A DNA stretch of 64,000 nucleotides, taken from contig NZ_RQVS01000002.1 in NCBI RefSeq assembly GCF_003865375.1, positions 124,001 to 188,000 on the forward strand. The letters are read 5' to 3'. How positions within the stretch are numbered: position 1 is the first letter of the stretch; the number at the start of each line of letters is the position of its first letter. The DNA is from Gulosibacter macacae. GTDB lineage: Bacteria > Actinomycetota > Actinomycetes > Actinomycetales > Microbacteriaceae. The notes under the pieces are model-generated. The model made no database searches. It saw nothing but the letters and a program-made list of their open reading frames with translations, and was not told the DNA's origin. Shown here in pieces: positions 44,344 through 53,253 of this stretch. The position numbers and the translations under genes are program-made.

Positions 44344-44478
44344 GTCAACCTCCTTGTTGTCGCGCTCGTGCGCGTCCTGCCGCCAGTATCCTTCGGCGTG
44401 CGGAGGCCTATCGAGGGGCACTGCGCATCCAAGCCAGCCGAGGCAACGACTTGGCACTCCGAGACAACTCGCGCCGAG

Positions 44479-45816
44479 CTACCAGCCGGAGAACGCCTCG
44501 AGCGCTTCGGGCGGCACGAGCCCCGCTACTGCATCATCAATTGCCTGCAGGATGCGCTCGGTACCGAGGTGCAGATCGGCCGCCGAAATCGTAAGCGGTG
44601 GCGTGCACTCGAGCACGTTGCCGCGCACGACGTAGAGCACGCATCCAAGTTCCCAAGCGCGGTAAATTGCCATGGCAGCTAGGGTATCGTCGGGGTTGCC
44701 ATCGCGGTCGACGAGTTCGAGTCCGTGCAAGAGTCCTCGGCCGCGGCATTGCGCCAAATGGGATGCGCCGATGCGATCGCTCGCGCGATAGCCGGCCACG
44801 AGTTCTCGGAACTCTGCGCCACGGGCAGCTACATTGGCGAGCGTCGTCTCGTTGGTGAGCACCTGGATCGCGGCGCTTGCCGCCGCGCACGACACAGGGT
44901 TGCCGGCCGCAGTGAGGAGGGCTGAGGCCACAGGCTCGCCGAGAAGCGACACATCGGCGACCACTGCCGAGACCGGCAAGCCGCCACCGAGTGCCTTTCC
45001 GAGCGTGACCACGTCGGGGAGCACATTGTCTTGTTCATAGGCGAAGCGCACGCCGGTGCGGCCGAGGCCTGCCTTGACCTCGTCGAGCACGAGCAGGGCG
45101 CCGTGTTCGTCGCAGGCCTCGCGCAATCCTGAGATGAATCCGTTTGGCGGCACAAGCACCCCGCCGTCGCACTGGACAGCCTCGACAAGGATCCCTGCGA
45201 CGTCTCCACGCGCGAGTTCAACCGCCACCCGAGTGAGCACATCAGTAAGCTTGGTTTCGGTGGTCGGATAGGGGAGTAGCGTCGCTTCGGGCGCGTCGGT
45301 GCCGGGCTCGATGCCGATGCCAGACACCTGCTGCGAGAGCCCGAGTCCGCCGTGATAGCTGCCGGTAAACGAGAGGATGCGGTGGCGTCCTGTCGCGTGC
45401 CGCATCGCCCGCACCGCGACATCGTTCGCGTCGGTGCCGGCGAGGCCAAGGTACGCGCGGCGGTCATCGCCGCGCGTAGGCACCAGGTCAAGGAGCTGTT
45501 CGGCAAGTTGAGTTGAAGCGGAGGTCGCTGACGACAGCACCGACGCCCCCGCTTGGTCGGCGATCGCATCACTCACGGCAGCAACGACATCGGGATGCGC
45601 GTGGCCAGTGCCCGATGCCGTCCAACTCGCCGAAAAGTCGATGAGCTCGCGACCGGAGGCGGCGATCAACCGGGAATCTCGGCCTCCGCAGACCGCCAGC
45701 GGGAAGAATCGCAGCTGTTCGACACCGGCAATGACATCACTGTCACGGTCGTAGGCGGCGAGCTCGACGGCGCGCTCGGATTCGGCGAGGGGGAGGTGCG
45801 TGGGTGAAGTAGTCAT
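44479..45816 (-). CDS. class III aminotransferase (GABA/ornithine-type)
   Basis: A 445-residue PLP enzyme. The PLP-stacking stretch LLVLDEVKAGLGRTG and the Schiff-base lysine in VVTLGKALGGGLPVSAV are clear, with LIDFSASWTASGTGHAHP near the N-terminus. It is upstream of the amine oxidase on the same strand with a 135-bp gap. It probably moves the amino group of GABA, a diamine or a beta-amino acid; GABA would link it to the succinate-semialdehyde dehydrogenase at 57.7 kb. AAGGAG precedes the chosen ATG. Confidence 0.84.
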   Translation of the reverse strand: MTTSPTHLPLAESERAVELAAYDRDSDVIAGVEQLRFFPLAVCGGRDSRLIAASGRELIDFSASWTASGTGHAHPDVVAAVSDAIADQAGASVLSSATSASTQLAEQLLDLVPTRGDDRRAYLGLAGTDANDVAVRAMRHATGRHRILSFTGSYHGGLGLSQQVSGIGIEPGTDAPEATLLPYPTTETKLTDVLTRVAVELARGDVAGILVEAVQCDGGVLVPPNGFISGLREACDEHGALLVLDEVKAGLGRTGVRFAYEQDNVLPDVVTLGKALGGGLPVSAVVADVSLLGEPVASALLTAAGNPVSCAAASAAIQVLTNETTLANVAARGAEFRELVAGYRASDRIGASHLAQCRGRGLLHGLELVDRDGNPDDTLAAMAIYRAWELGCVLYVVRGNVLECTPPLTISAADLHLGTERILQAIDDAVAGLVPPEALEAFSGW

Positions 45817-45908
45817 GAACGAACTCCTTAGTTGACCAGGTGGAAAGCTGCGGTGCGGACATAGCGGCCCGAAGACCGCGACCATGCGCAGATGGCAGGA
45901 TGGGAGAC

Positions 45909-46757
45909 ATGGCAGATCCCGCGACTCGACCCGGCATTGGTGAACTTCTCACCTCGGGTGACGCGCGGCTTACACCGTCTGAGCGGCGCGTGGCTCGAGC
46001 ATTGCTGGCGGACTATCCGGCTGCGGGTCTCGATACGGTCGCGACTCTCGCAGAGTTGGCTGGAGTGAGCGGGCCCACGGTGGTGCGCTTCGTGAAATCG
46101 CTCGGCTTCGATTCGTTCCGCGAGTTCCAAGACATGTTGCGTGGCGAGCTTGGCGCCCGTGAGGCTTCGGCGCTGTCGCAGGCCAGTCGCGCCCGCGGCG
46201 ACGAGCGGGCAGTGCTCACCGAGGGTGTTGCCGCCACTCTTTCGGCGCTTTCGCCTACCGAGCTCGTGCAGGCCGTGAAACTGCTCGCAAGCCCGAGGCG
46301 CCGAATCGTCACCATGGGCGGCGACTACTCGCAGATCGCAGCCGATCACCTCCTGCTGCAATTGGCTCCTGTGCGTCCGAACGTCAGCGCACTGCCAAAT
46401 GCCGGAGTGCTTGCTGCCGCCGCGATCGCCGACATTCGTGCCGGCGACGTCTGGTGCGTCTTCGACGTGCGTCGTTACCAGTTGAGGATGCAACGCATCG
46501 CCGAGGCGGCAAAGGCCGCGGGTGCCGAAATCATCCTGTTCACGGACCGCTGGCTTTCGCCGATTGCCGGGAGTGCCGATGTGGTCCTGACCGCACACGT
46601 TGAAGCGGCTGGGCCAACTGATACGGCCGTGCCGCTTCTCGCCGTCGTTGAAGTCGTCTGTGATGGCGTGGAGCGCGCGCTCGGCGATGCCTCGGTCGAG
46701 CGGTTGAGCACGGTCGATCCGCTGCGGCGCCGTATTGATGGCCCCGAGCGCTACTAG
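45909..46757 (+). CDS. RpiR/MurR-family regulator with SIS domain
   Basis: A 282-residue regulator: N-terminal HTH (TVATLAELAGVSGPTVVRFVKSLGFDSFREFQ) and a C-terminal SIS fold (RRRIVTMGGDYSQIAADHLL, WCVFDVRRYQLRMQRIAEAAKAAGAEIILFTD). SIS domains usually sense phosphosugars, but members in amino acid or amine clusters are known. Divergent from the aminotransferase gene (92 bp between starts), which it likely controls. Confidence 0.82.
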   Translation: MADPATRPGIGELLTSGDARLTPSERRVARALLADYPAAGLDTVATLAELAGVSGPTVVRFVKSLGFDSFREFQDMLRGELGAREASALSQASRARGDERAVLTEGVAATLSALSPTELVQAVKLLASPRRRIVTMGGDYSQIAADHLLLQLAPVRPNVSALPNAGVLAAAAIADIRAGDVWCVFDVRRYQLRMQRIAEAAKAAGAEIILFTDRWLSPIAGSADVVLTAHVEAAGPTDTAVPLLAVVEVVCDGVERALGDASVERLSTVDPLRRRIDGPERY

Positions 46758-46791
46758 GCGACGCTGATGAGCTCGCGACAATGATGCACAC

Positions 46792-48006
46792 TCACTGCTC
46801 TCGAGCGCGGATGCTTTCGACTGCTGCCAGGTAGCCCGCGAGCATGGTGTTGGCCACTCGCAGCACGGCATCTTCGTCGGGGAGGAAAGTCGAGTCGTGC
46901 AGTGACGGACCGGCCATGAGGTCGTCCGCATCACCGACACCGACAAAGCACATCACCGAGGGAAACTCCTCGCTAAAGAACGAGAAATCGTCGGCGCCGA
47001 GCGAACGCATCGGCTCGGCCGGAACTAACCCGAATCCGGGCAACAATCGATCAATTGCCTGACTCAGTGCCGCATCGTTGGCGAGCACCGGCTCACCCTC
47101 GGTGTGCCTCGTCGTCGCGGTCACCCCGTACGACGCGGCCTGGCCCTCGGCGAAGCGAGCAACTGCATCCGCGATGCGCTGTGCGTCGCCGATGCCGGTC
47201 GTCCGCACCGTAGCGAGCAAGCGGCCCTCGGCAGGCAGGACGTTGGCCGCTCCGCTATCGGCAATGAGCCGACCGACACTGAGGAGCGCCGGCGCCAGCG
47301 GATCCACCGTGCGACGCACGACCTCGGGAAGCCCGAGCGCGATGCTCGACAGCGCCGCGACCACATCGCTCGCGTGGTGGGGGTAGGCACCGTGGCCACC
47401 TTTGCCCGTCACGATGACCTCGAGTTCGCCGGCGGCGGCGTTGACGGCACCGGCGCCGGTAGCCACGCTGCCGCGGGGAACACGAGGATGCACGTGGGCA
47501 CCGATCGCGTGCACGACACCTTCATCGGCAAGCACGCCACTGCGCTGAATATCGAGGGCGCCCGAGGGGTATGCCTCTTCGCGAGGCTGAAGGACCGGGA
47601 TCAGCGCATAGGGCAGCTCGAGAGTCGACGCCGCACGTACGAGTGCGGCGAGCGCTGCCAGGTGCACATCGTGACCGCAGGCATGCATATTGCCGGTGGT
47701 CGACGCGAATTCGACGCCGGTCGCTTCGACGACCGGGAGCGCATCCAATTCGCCACGAATGGCGATGGCTGGGCCCGATGCGGGACCGAGTCGACCAATG
47801 CCACCGGTGTCGGCTACATGGCGCACCGTGAGACCCGTGGCTTGCGCAAAGCGATCGCGGGTATCGGCTTCATCGCCCGAGACCCGAGGAGTAGCGTGCA
47901 GTTCGCGGCGAAACGCACGCGCAAACTCGCCTTCGGCCACGAGAGCCTCGTGCCACTGCCGCGCGAGTGTACTGAGGTCGTGATGGGTGAGCGTGGAGTC
48001 ACTCAT
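46792..48006 (-). CDS. M20-family amidohydrolase
   Basis: A 404-residue zinc-dependent M20 peptidase/aminoacylase-like enzyme (amidohydrolase subgroup). Metal-binding motifs are HACGHDVH and the PREEAYPSGA region in place of the more usual PAEE; GKGGHGAYPHHASD marks the lid domain. It hydrolyses an N-acyl or gamma-glutamyl amide. GGAAGGA precedes the ATG at 48006; 30 bp separate it from the amidohydrolase upstream in the same operon. Confidence 0.83.
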   Translation of the reverse strand: MSDSTLTHHDLSTLARQWHEALVAEGEFARAFRRELHATPRVSGDEADTRDRFAQATGLTVRHVADTGGIGRLGPASGPAIAIRGELDALPVVEATGVEFASTTGNMHACGHDVHLAALAALVRAASTLELPYALIPVLQPREEAYPSGALDIQRSGVLADEGVVHAIGAHVHPRVPRGSVATGAGAVNAAAGELEVIVTGKGGHGAYPHHASDVVAALSSIALGLPEVVRRTVDPLAPALLSVGRLIADSGAANVLPAEGRLLATVRTTGIGDAQRIADAVARFAEGQAASYGVTATTRHTEGEPVLANDAALSQAIDRLLPGFGLVPAEPMRSLGADDFSFFSEEFPSVMCFVGVGDADDLMAGPSLHDSTFLPDEDAVLRVANTMLAGYLAAVESIRAREQ

Positions 48007-48036
48007 GAGCAATCCTTCCCGGGGAGAACCCCGTGG

Positions 48037-49179
48037 CTAGTCGAGCCGGTAAGCGCGGCGTGCATTGCGGTGGCCGATGAGGTCGGCAACTCGCGAGGCC
48101 TCGGCCACCGGCCAGTCGTCGAGCTCGATGAACCTGTCGAGCGCGGCACTGAGGCCTCGACGAAACAGCAGAGTGCCGAGGGTATAGAGCTCGGCTGCCC
48201 CAAACGCGTCAGTAGAGAACAGGATCTTGCCGAACGGTGCGAGTTCGAGCGACTCCGCAATGACTGCTTCAGAGCGTGAGCCCGTGTAGTTGATCGCGAG
48301 TCCGACATCGAAGTAGACGTGCGGGAACACATCGGCGAGATAGCCCGCTTCGCGATGGAAGGGATAGCAATGCAGCAGCATGAACCGGGCACCGGAATCA
48401 ACACTTGCTCGCAGAAGACGCGTGAGAAGCAGCGGGTTGCAACGGTGCAGATCGACATCGTCATCGCCGTACCCAATATGCAACTGAATGGCCGCGCAGC
48501 GGTCGATCGCGTGCCACAGCAGCATCCGAATGATCGCGGGGTTCGCGAGGCGTGGCCACGAACCGTCGAACCCGGCGAACCAAGTCTCGACAGCATCCTG
48601 CAGCTCAACCGGCGAAGGTCGCGTCGGGTCGAAGTCGAGACCGCAACGGTAGGCGGCGATCGACTTTACGCCGATCGCGGACTCGAGTCGGGTGTCGATT
48701 TCAGCGCGAATGGCTTCGGCGAAACCGCTGGCCGGTTCGCCAGCGGCGTGCATCCTCGTGGCAACCTCTTCGGCAAGCCGCTCGAGGCGTACGATCTCGT
48801 GCACTGCGGCAGCGGCGACCTCCGCTGTTTCGGCAACCTCGGTGATCGTGCCGGGTGCGTGCCCCGATTCGATGCCGTAGGTACCGATACCGGTCGCACG
48901 CATGAGACGTCGGTTGACTTCGTCAAATCCGAGTTCCCGGCGACGGGCAAGATAGGCATCTGGTTCGGCGAATGGCTCGAGATCGAGCAGCGGCGCGCAG
49001 TGGCGGCGGATGCCGAAGCCCACTTGGGAGTCGAAGCGTGTCGTGCCAGCCGTGGCCGGTCGCGATGACTCGCTGATGAGCTCCTCGAACTCGGCACGAT
49101 CAAGATCGCGGGCGACGACACCGTGGCAGTGGTGGTCGAATAGCTCGAGCTGCGAGAGATCGACCCGATTAGTAGACAC
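48037..49179 (-). CDS. amidohydrolase-2 family protein (FluG N-domain-like)
   Basis: A 380-residue TIM-barrel amidohydrolase. It starts with the metal motif FDHHCHG, has the lysine-equivalent barrel region SAIGVKSIAAYR, the HIGYGDDDVDLHRCNP and LLHCYPFHREAGYLA histidines, and ends with FSTDAFGAAELY. In fungal and some bacterial FluG proteins this domain is fused to a glutamine synthetase domain; here the ligase is a separate gene whose end overlaps this start by 11 bp. GTG start at 49179 with a GAGGTG site upstream. Confidence 0.8.
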   Translation of the reverse strand: MSTNRVDLSQLELFDHHCHGVVARDLDRAEFEELISESSRPATAGTTRFDSQVGFGIRRHCAPLLDLEPFAEPDAYLARRRELGFDEVNRRLMRATGIGTYGIESGHAPGTITEVAETAEVAAAAVHEIVRLERLAEEVATRMHAAGEPASGFAEAIRAEIDTRLESAIGVKSIAAYRCGLDFDPTRPSPVELQDAVETWFAGFDGSWPRLANPAIIRMLLWHAIDRCAAIQLHIGYGDDDVDLHRCNPLLLTRLLRASVDSGARFMLLHCYPFHREAGYLADVFPHVYFDVGLAINYTGSRSEAVIAESLELAPFGKILFSTDAFGAAELYTLGTLLFRRGLSAALDRFIELDDWPVAEASRVADLIGHRNARRAYRLD

Positions 49180-50479
49180 GCGAGTACACCTCACACTGTT
49201 CGGCCAGGGTGCGGCCCTGCACGTACACGAACTCATCACGCTTGACGGCCTCGAAGGTCTTCAAGAATGCCTCGGGGAACCAGCTGCTCACGACTTCGTC
49301 GGCGAGGAGCGCATCAAGTGCCTTGTCGAGTCCAGTCGGCAACATCGGCAGGTTGCCGTGCGCGCCCTCAAGGTCGAGTTCACCGATGATCACCTCGGCG
49401 GGGTCGAGGTCTTCCCGCAAGCCCTGCATCCCGGCACGATAGAGGAGGCCGAGGAGCAACCACGGGTTGGCGCCGATGTCGCTCGCACGGAATTCAAAGT
49501 GCAGCTGCGGTGCGGGGTCGCGGCCGTCGATCTCGTTGGTCGGGCAGATGCGCAGGAGCGCCTCGCGGTTCTGCAGGCCGAGGAAGGCACGGGCCGTCGA
49601 CCAATTGTGCGGGGCGAGACGCTGGTAGCTCGTCACGAGCGGGGCAAAGAGCGCGGTGAACGAGGGAGCGTACTTCACGATGCCGGCGGCAAACTTGCCC
49701 GCGAGTTCACTTAGGCGGCCCGGACGGTCGGCGTCGTAGATCTTCGAGGTGCCGTCGAACGCATCGAGACCGAAGTGCACGTGCACGCCATTCCCGGCAG
49801 CGCCTGGCGCGACCACCGGCGCGAACGAGGCCTCGCGGCCGTGCGCGGCGAACATGTCGTAGACGATTTCACGCACGAGTACGGCGCGGTCACCAGCGGT
49901 GAGTGGATCAGAGGGCTTGACGGTGACCTCGAATTGGTGGCGACCGTATTCGGGGAGCCAGGTTTCGGGTTCAAGGCCGGCGCGGCTCAGCGTAGTCATG
50001 AGCTCGGTGCCGATCGGCTCAAGGCGGCGGAACTCTGAGAGGGCAAAGGGGTGCGCTTCACCGGTTTCCGAGACGTCAATGAACTCGTGTTCGAAGGTGG
50101 CGCGGCTGCGCAGCCCGAATTCGCTCTCGAGCTCGTTGATGGCGTTCCGCAGAAAAGTGCGCGGGCACGCATCCCAGGGCGTGCCGTCGGTCTCGACGAG
50201 GTCGGCGAACGCAATGGTAAACGCAGGCTTGCCGGGGATGCCGTCGATGCGCGCGAGCGAGGAGTGGTCGGGCTTGAGCCGGAGGTCACCGCTCGAGCCG
50301 TAGGGGATGTCGTCGACGATGTGGCCGAGGGGGCCGATGCCGAGGTTTGCGGGCACCCAGCCGAGCGAGGTGTCCTCCTTGAAATCAGCCAGGCGCATCG
50401 AGCGGCCCTTGGTACGCGCGGCGATATCTGAGGTGGCGACGAAGATGAGTTCGTCGAGGTTGGGGGTCTGTTCGGTCAT
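49169..50479 (-). CDS. glutamine-synthetase-like gamma-glutamyl-amine ligase
   Basis: A 436-residue member of the glutamine synthetase superfamily, distinct from GlnA. Metal/substrate motifs are present: FEHEFIDV (ExE), GNGVHVHFGL (HxH), PTSYQRLAPHNW, LQNREALLRI, and FEFRASDIGANPWLLLG. The neighbourhood of amine permease, amine oxidase and amidohydrolases suggests it couples glutamate to an amine (polyamine, ethanolamine or similar), like GlnA3/GlnA4 in Streptomyces or PuuA. AAAGGA precedes the ATG at 50479; the frame upstream of it has no similarity. Confidence 0.83.
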   Translation of the reverse strand: MTEQTPNLDELIFVATSDIAARTKGRSMRLADFKEDTSLGWVPANLGIGPLGHIVDDIPYGSSGDLRLKPDHSSLARIDGIPGKPAFTIAFADLVETDGTPWDACPRTFLRNAINELESEFGLRSRATFEHEFIDVSETGEAHPFALSEFRRLEPIGTELMTTLSRAGLEPETWLPEYGRHQFEVTVKPSDPLTAGDRAVLVREIVYDMFAAHGREASFAPVVAPGAAGNGVHVHFGLDAFDGTSKIYDADRPGRLSELAGKFAAGIVKYAPSFTALFAPLVTSYQRLAPHNWSTARAFLGLQNREALLRICPTNEIDGRDPAPQLHFEFRASDIGANPWLLLGLLYRAGMQGLREDLDPAEVIIGELDLEGAHGNLPMLPTGLDKALDALLADEVVSSWFPEAFLKTFEAVKRDEFVYVQGRTLAEQCEVYSRVY

Positions 50480-50522
50480 GTCTGAATCCTTTGCGGTGCG
50501 GCTGAGCGTTGGCGATGCCGAG

Positions 50523-52025
50523 CTAGTTGCGGCTCGAAGCGATCGAGGCGTCGGTTTCGCCCGAATCGGCGATTGGCGCATCTTCGGTGAGCGGGTCGTG
50601 CAGGGTGAGCCGCTCGCCAATGCGCTTCGCGAGGCCAGGACGAGCCAGCACGATGATCAGGCCGATGAGGCACCACAGGCCAGCACCCCAGGGGAAGTAC
50701 GAGTACGGCGGCTCTTGGCCGGTGACCTGGATGACGTAGACAAATACGAGGTAGCCGAGGCCGAGCACCGGCAGGATCGCCTCCCACTTCGGGATGCGCG
50801 AACCCTGCTTGAACGTGTAGGCGATCACACCAACTGAGGTCATGCCGTAGGCGACCACCATGCAGAGGGTGCCGAGCGTGGCGTACCAGTAGTACGCATC
50901 CACGCTGGTTGCCCCGAACGCACCGAGCACCACGGTCATGAGCACCGTGAGTACGTCCGAGAAGATCACCGTGGTCGTCGGCACGGCGGTCTTTGGGTTT
51001 TGCTTCGCGAACCCGGCCGGGCCGAAGCCGTCGCGGGCGAGTGCGAAGAGCAGGCGCGAGGCCGCAGCGGTCGAGCTCAGGAAAGAAGCGAAGGCGACGA
51101 AGAAGGCGATCACCGAAATGACGACGGCGAACCACGGGCCGATATAGGTCGACGATAGTGCGGTGAGCGTCGAGGCCGCCGAGGCGAAGGCATTGACACC
51201 AGCCTCATCCGTGCCGAACCCGAGGGTCTGCGCGAACATGACGAACACGTAGACGAGACCACCGACGAGCACCGCCAAGAAGAGCGCTCGCGGTACGACC
51301 CGCTTCGGGTTCTCGGCCTCTTCGCCAAGCGCCGTGCCCGATTCGAAGCCAGCCCACGAGAGGAAGGCAAACACCGAAGCCGTCATGATGGCGGTGATCG
51401 GCACGTCGCCCGGGGTAAGCACCGACAGGTCAATGCCGGTCGACACGGGGGCGTCGCCACTCGCCACGCGAACGATGATGACCACGGCGAGGATGAGCAT
51501 CGCGGCAATACCGACGAATCCGATGCCGAGTAGCGTGCGCGCGGTGACCTTTGATTCGCGCAGGTTGAGGGCGAGGGCGGCGGCGCCAACGAGGAGCGGG
51601 ATGAGTAGCCACATTTGGCCGGGGAGTTCGACTCCGAGTTCCTGCATCATCGCCTCGAAGAACACCGAGCAGGCACCGGCGATACAGGCGGCGAAGAAGA
51701 CGTAGGTGCCGAGCAGTGCGAAGCCACCAAAGAAGCCGGCGCGGGGGCCGAGCGTTGAACCGGCGAGGGCGTAGACGGAACCTGCGTGGGTGATATAGCT
51801 GGTGAGACGGATGAAGCCGTAGGCCACGAGCATCGTGCCGATGAACGAGACGAGGAAGGTAAAGGGGACTTGTGCCCCGACGAGTCCGGCTACGCCGATG
51901 CCGTTGAGGGACATGGCCATGACGGGGCCCATGAAGCCGACCGAGATTGCGGTGACTTCCCACGTGCGCAACGAGCGCTTGGGGGTCGGGGCATTGGTTG
52001 CGGGCGTCGGCGTCGTTGCTGACAT
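50523..52025 (-). CDS. APC-superfamily amino acid/polyamine permease
   Basis: A 500-residue permease with about twelve membrane helices. TM1 region AISVGFMGPVMAMSLNGIG and the helix-6 motif FAFLSWAGFESGTALGEEAENPKR are those of APC members linked to ethanolamine or polyamine uptake. It is the first gene of a four-gene minus-strand operon (permease, ligase, amidohydrolase, M20 hydrolase) and supplies the amine for the ligase in that model. Confidence 0.84.
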   Translation of the reverse strand: MSATTPTPATNAPTPKRSLRTWEVTAISVGFMGPVMAMSLNGIGVAGLVGAQVPFTFLVSFIGTMLVAYGFIRLTSYITHAGSVYALAGSTLGPRAGFFGGFALLGTYVFFAACIAGACSVFFEAMMQELGVELPGQMWLLIPLLVGAAALALNLRESKVTARTLLGIGFVGIAAMLILAVVIIVRVASGDAPVSTGIDLSVLTPGDVPITAIMTASVFAFLSWAGFESGTALGEEAENPKRVVPRALFLAVLVGGLVYVFVMFAQTLGFGTDEAGVNAFASAASTLTALSSTYIGPWFAVVISVIAFFVAFASFLSSTAAASRLLFALARDGFGPAGFAKQNPKTAVPTTTVIFSDVLTVLMTVVLGAFGATSVDAYYWYATLGTLCMVVAYGMTSVGVIAYTFKQGSRIPKWEAILPVLGLGYLVFVYVIQVTGQEPPYSYFPWGAGLWCLIGLIIVLARPGLAKRIGERLTLHDPLTEDAPIADSGETDASIASSRN

Positions 52026-52144
52026 TCGTGTTCTCCGATGAACGAGGGTCTCCACAGTGAGTGAATCAAATGTTACAGATTGCTGTAATGAAAGCAAGAC
52101 TGTAATGATTCATTCAGTGTGGTGCTCGTTCAACTCCCGCCGAC

Positions 52145-53107
52145 TTACCCCACCGCGCGGCGCCGCACATCGCTCGGCGACTCGCCATACGCGGTCTTGA
52201 ACGCGCGGCTGAAGTGGGCTGCATCCTTGAACCCCCAGCGCGAACCAATCGCGGCGATGGGCGTCTCGAAGGTGGCGGGGTCGGTGAGGTCGAGGTAGCA
52301 GCGCTCGAGTCGACGCGTGCGCACATACGAGGCGACGGTCTGACCCTGGTCCTGAAACAGATTGTGCAGATGGCGCACCGAAATGAATGCCGCCGAAGCG
52401 ATCGTGCTGGGGGAGAGGTCGGGATCTTCGAGCCGCGAGTCAATATCGTCACGGATGCGCTGCAGCAACGCCCGGTGCGGATCCGCCGCATACTTCACGA
52501 GGTCAAACTCGGTCGCAAACAACGTGTCGAGTAGGTCGATCGCGTTCTGCGCGAGCTTCGCCCCGGCTGGCCCCTGCAGCTCAGACAGATTCGTGCCGAG
52601 GGTCGCGAGAAACGGCGAAACTACGCGCCCGAGGCCTTCGCTGCCAGCCAAGCGCACTGCGGTGACCTCATCCGAAATACCCGGCGGAATGCGCAGTCGA
52701 TCGTGCGGTAATTGCACAACCATTACGCGAAAACGGCGATCAAACGACAGCGTGTAGGGCTTGGCCGTGTCGTAAATCGAGAGATCGCCGGGCTCGAGCT
52801 CAATGCGTCGACCACCCTGCTCGAGCCACGAGTGCCCCTCGAGTTGCAGGCTGATCTTGTAGAACTGGCGCGGTGCAAGGCGAATGAGATCGTGTGTGCG
52901 CTGCACCGTGTGCGCGTCGGCACGAATGTCCGTGAACGAAACCCCATGCACGGATGCTTGGGTGAGCATCGCGCGAAAGGTATCGGCGACGTCGCTCGCC
53001 ACTTTGAGCGGCACGAACGAGCGCGACACCGCGGTCTGAAAGGCGGCGAAATCAAGCACATCTTCGGACCGCTCGAGTGGCAGCGGCGTTGCATCGTTGC
53101 TAGTCAT
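52145..53107 (-). CDS. AraC-family regulator, FeaR-like, second copy
   Basis: A 320-residue paralogue of the protein at 39399-40361, sharing the whole layout and long stretches such as GLGRVVSPFLATLG, ELQGPAGAKLAQNAIDLL and GSRWGFKDAAHFSRAFKTAYGESPSDVRRR. GAGGAG precedes the ATG at 53107. It diverges from the GMC oxidoreductase gene (146 bp between starts) and sits behind the permease operon, so it may control either or both. Confidence 0.84.
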   Translation of the reverse strand: MTSNDATPLPLERSEDVLDFAAFQTAVSRSFVPLKVASDVADTFRAMLTQASVHGVSFTDIRADAHTVQRTHDLIRLAPRQFYKISLQLEGHSWLEQGGRRIELEPGDLSIYDTAKPYTLSFDRRFRVMVVQLPHDRLRIPPGISDEVTAVRLAGSEGLGRVVSPFLATLGTNLSELQGPAGAKLAQNAIDLLDTLFATEFDLVKYAADPHRALLQRIRDDIDSRLEDPDLSPSTIASAAFISVRHLHNLFQDQGQTVASYVRTRRLERCYLDLTDPATFETPIAAIGSRWGFKDAAHFSRAFKTAYGESPSDVRRRAVG

Positions 53108-53253
53108 TGACTCTCCTCGACTCATCCTATCGCCGGGCCTCTCAGCATCGTCGGCACGCAAATGCCAGTGCCGCGCGTTCCTAGGCAAATGGATGCACCG
53201 GGCACACAAGACAATTGGCGGACACTCAACGTGGAGTTACGAAGGAGAACGCA

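Noticed and set aside
42478-44682. 734-codon open frame on the plus strand opposite the amine oxidase
   Set aside because: It mirrors the strongly biased codon use of the real gene on the other strand and shows no recognisable motifs or start signal.
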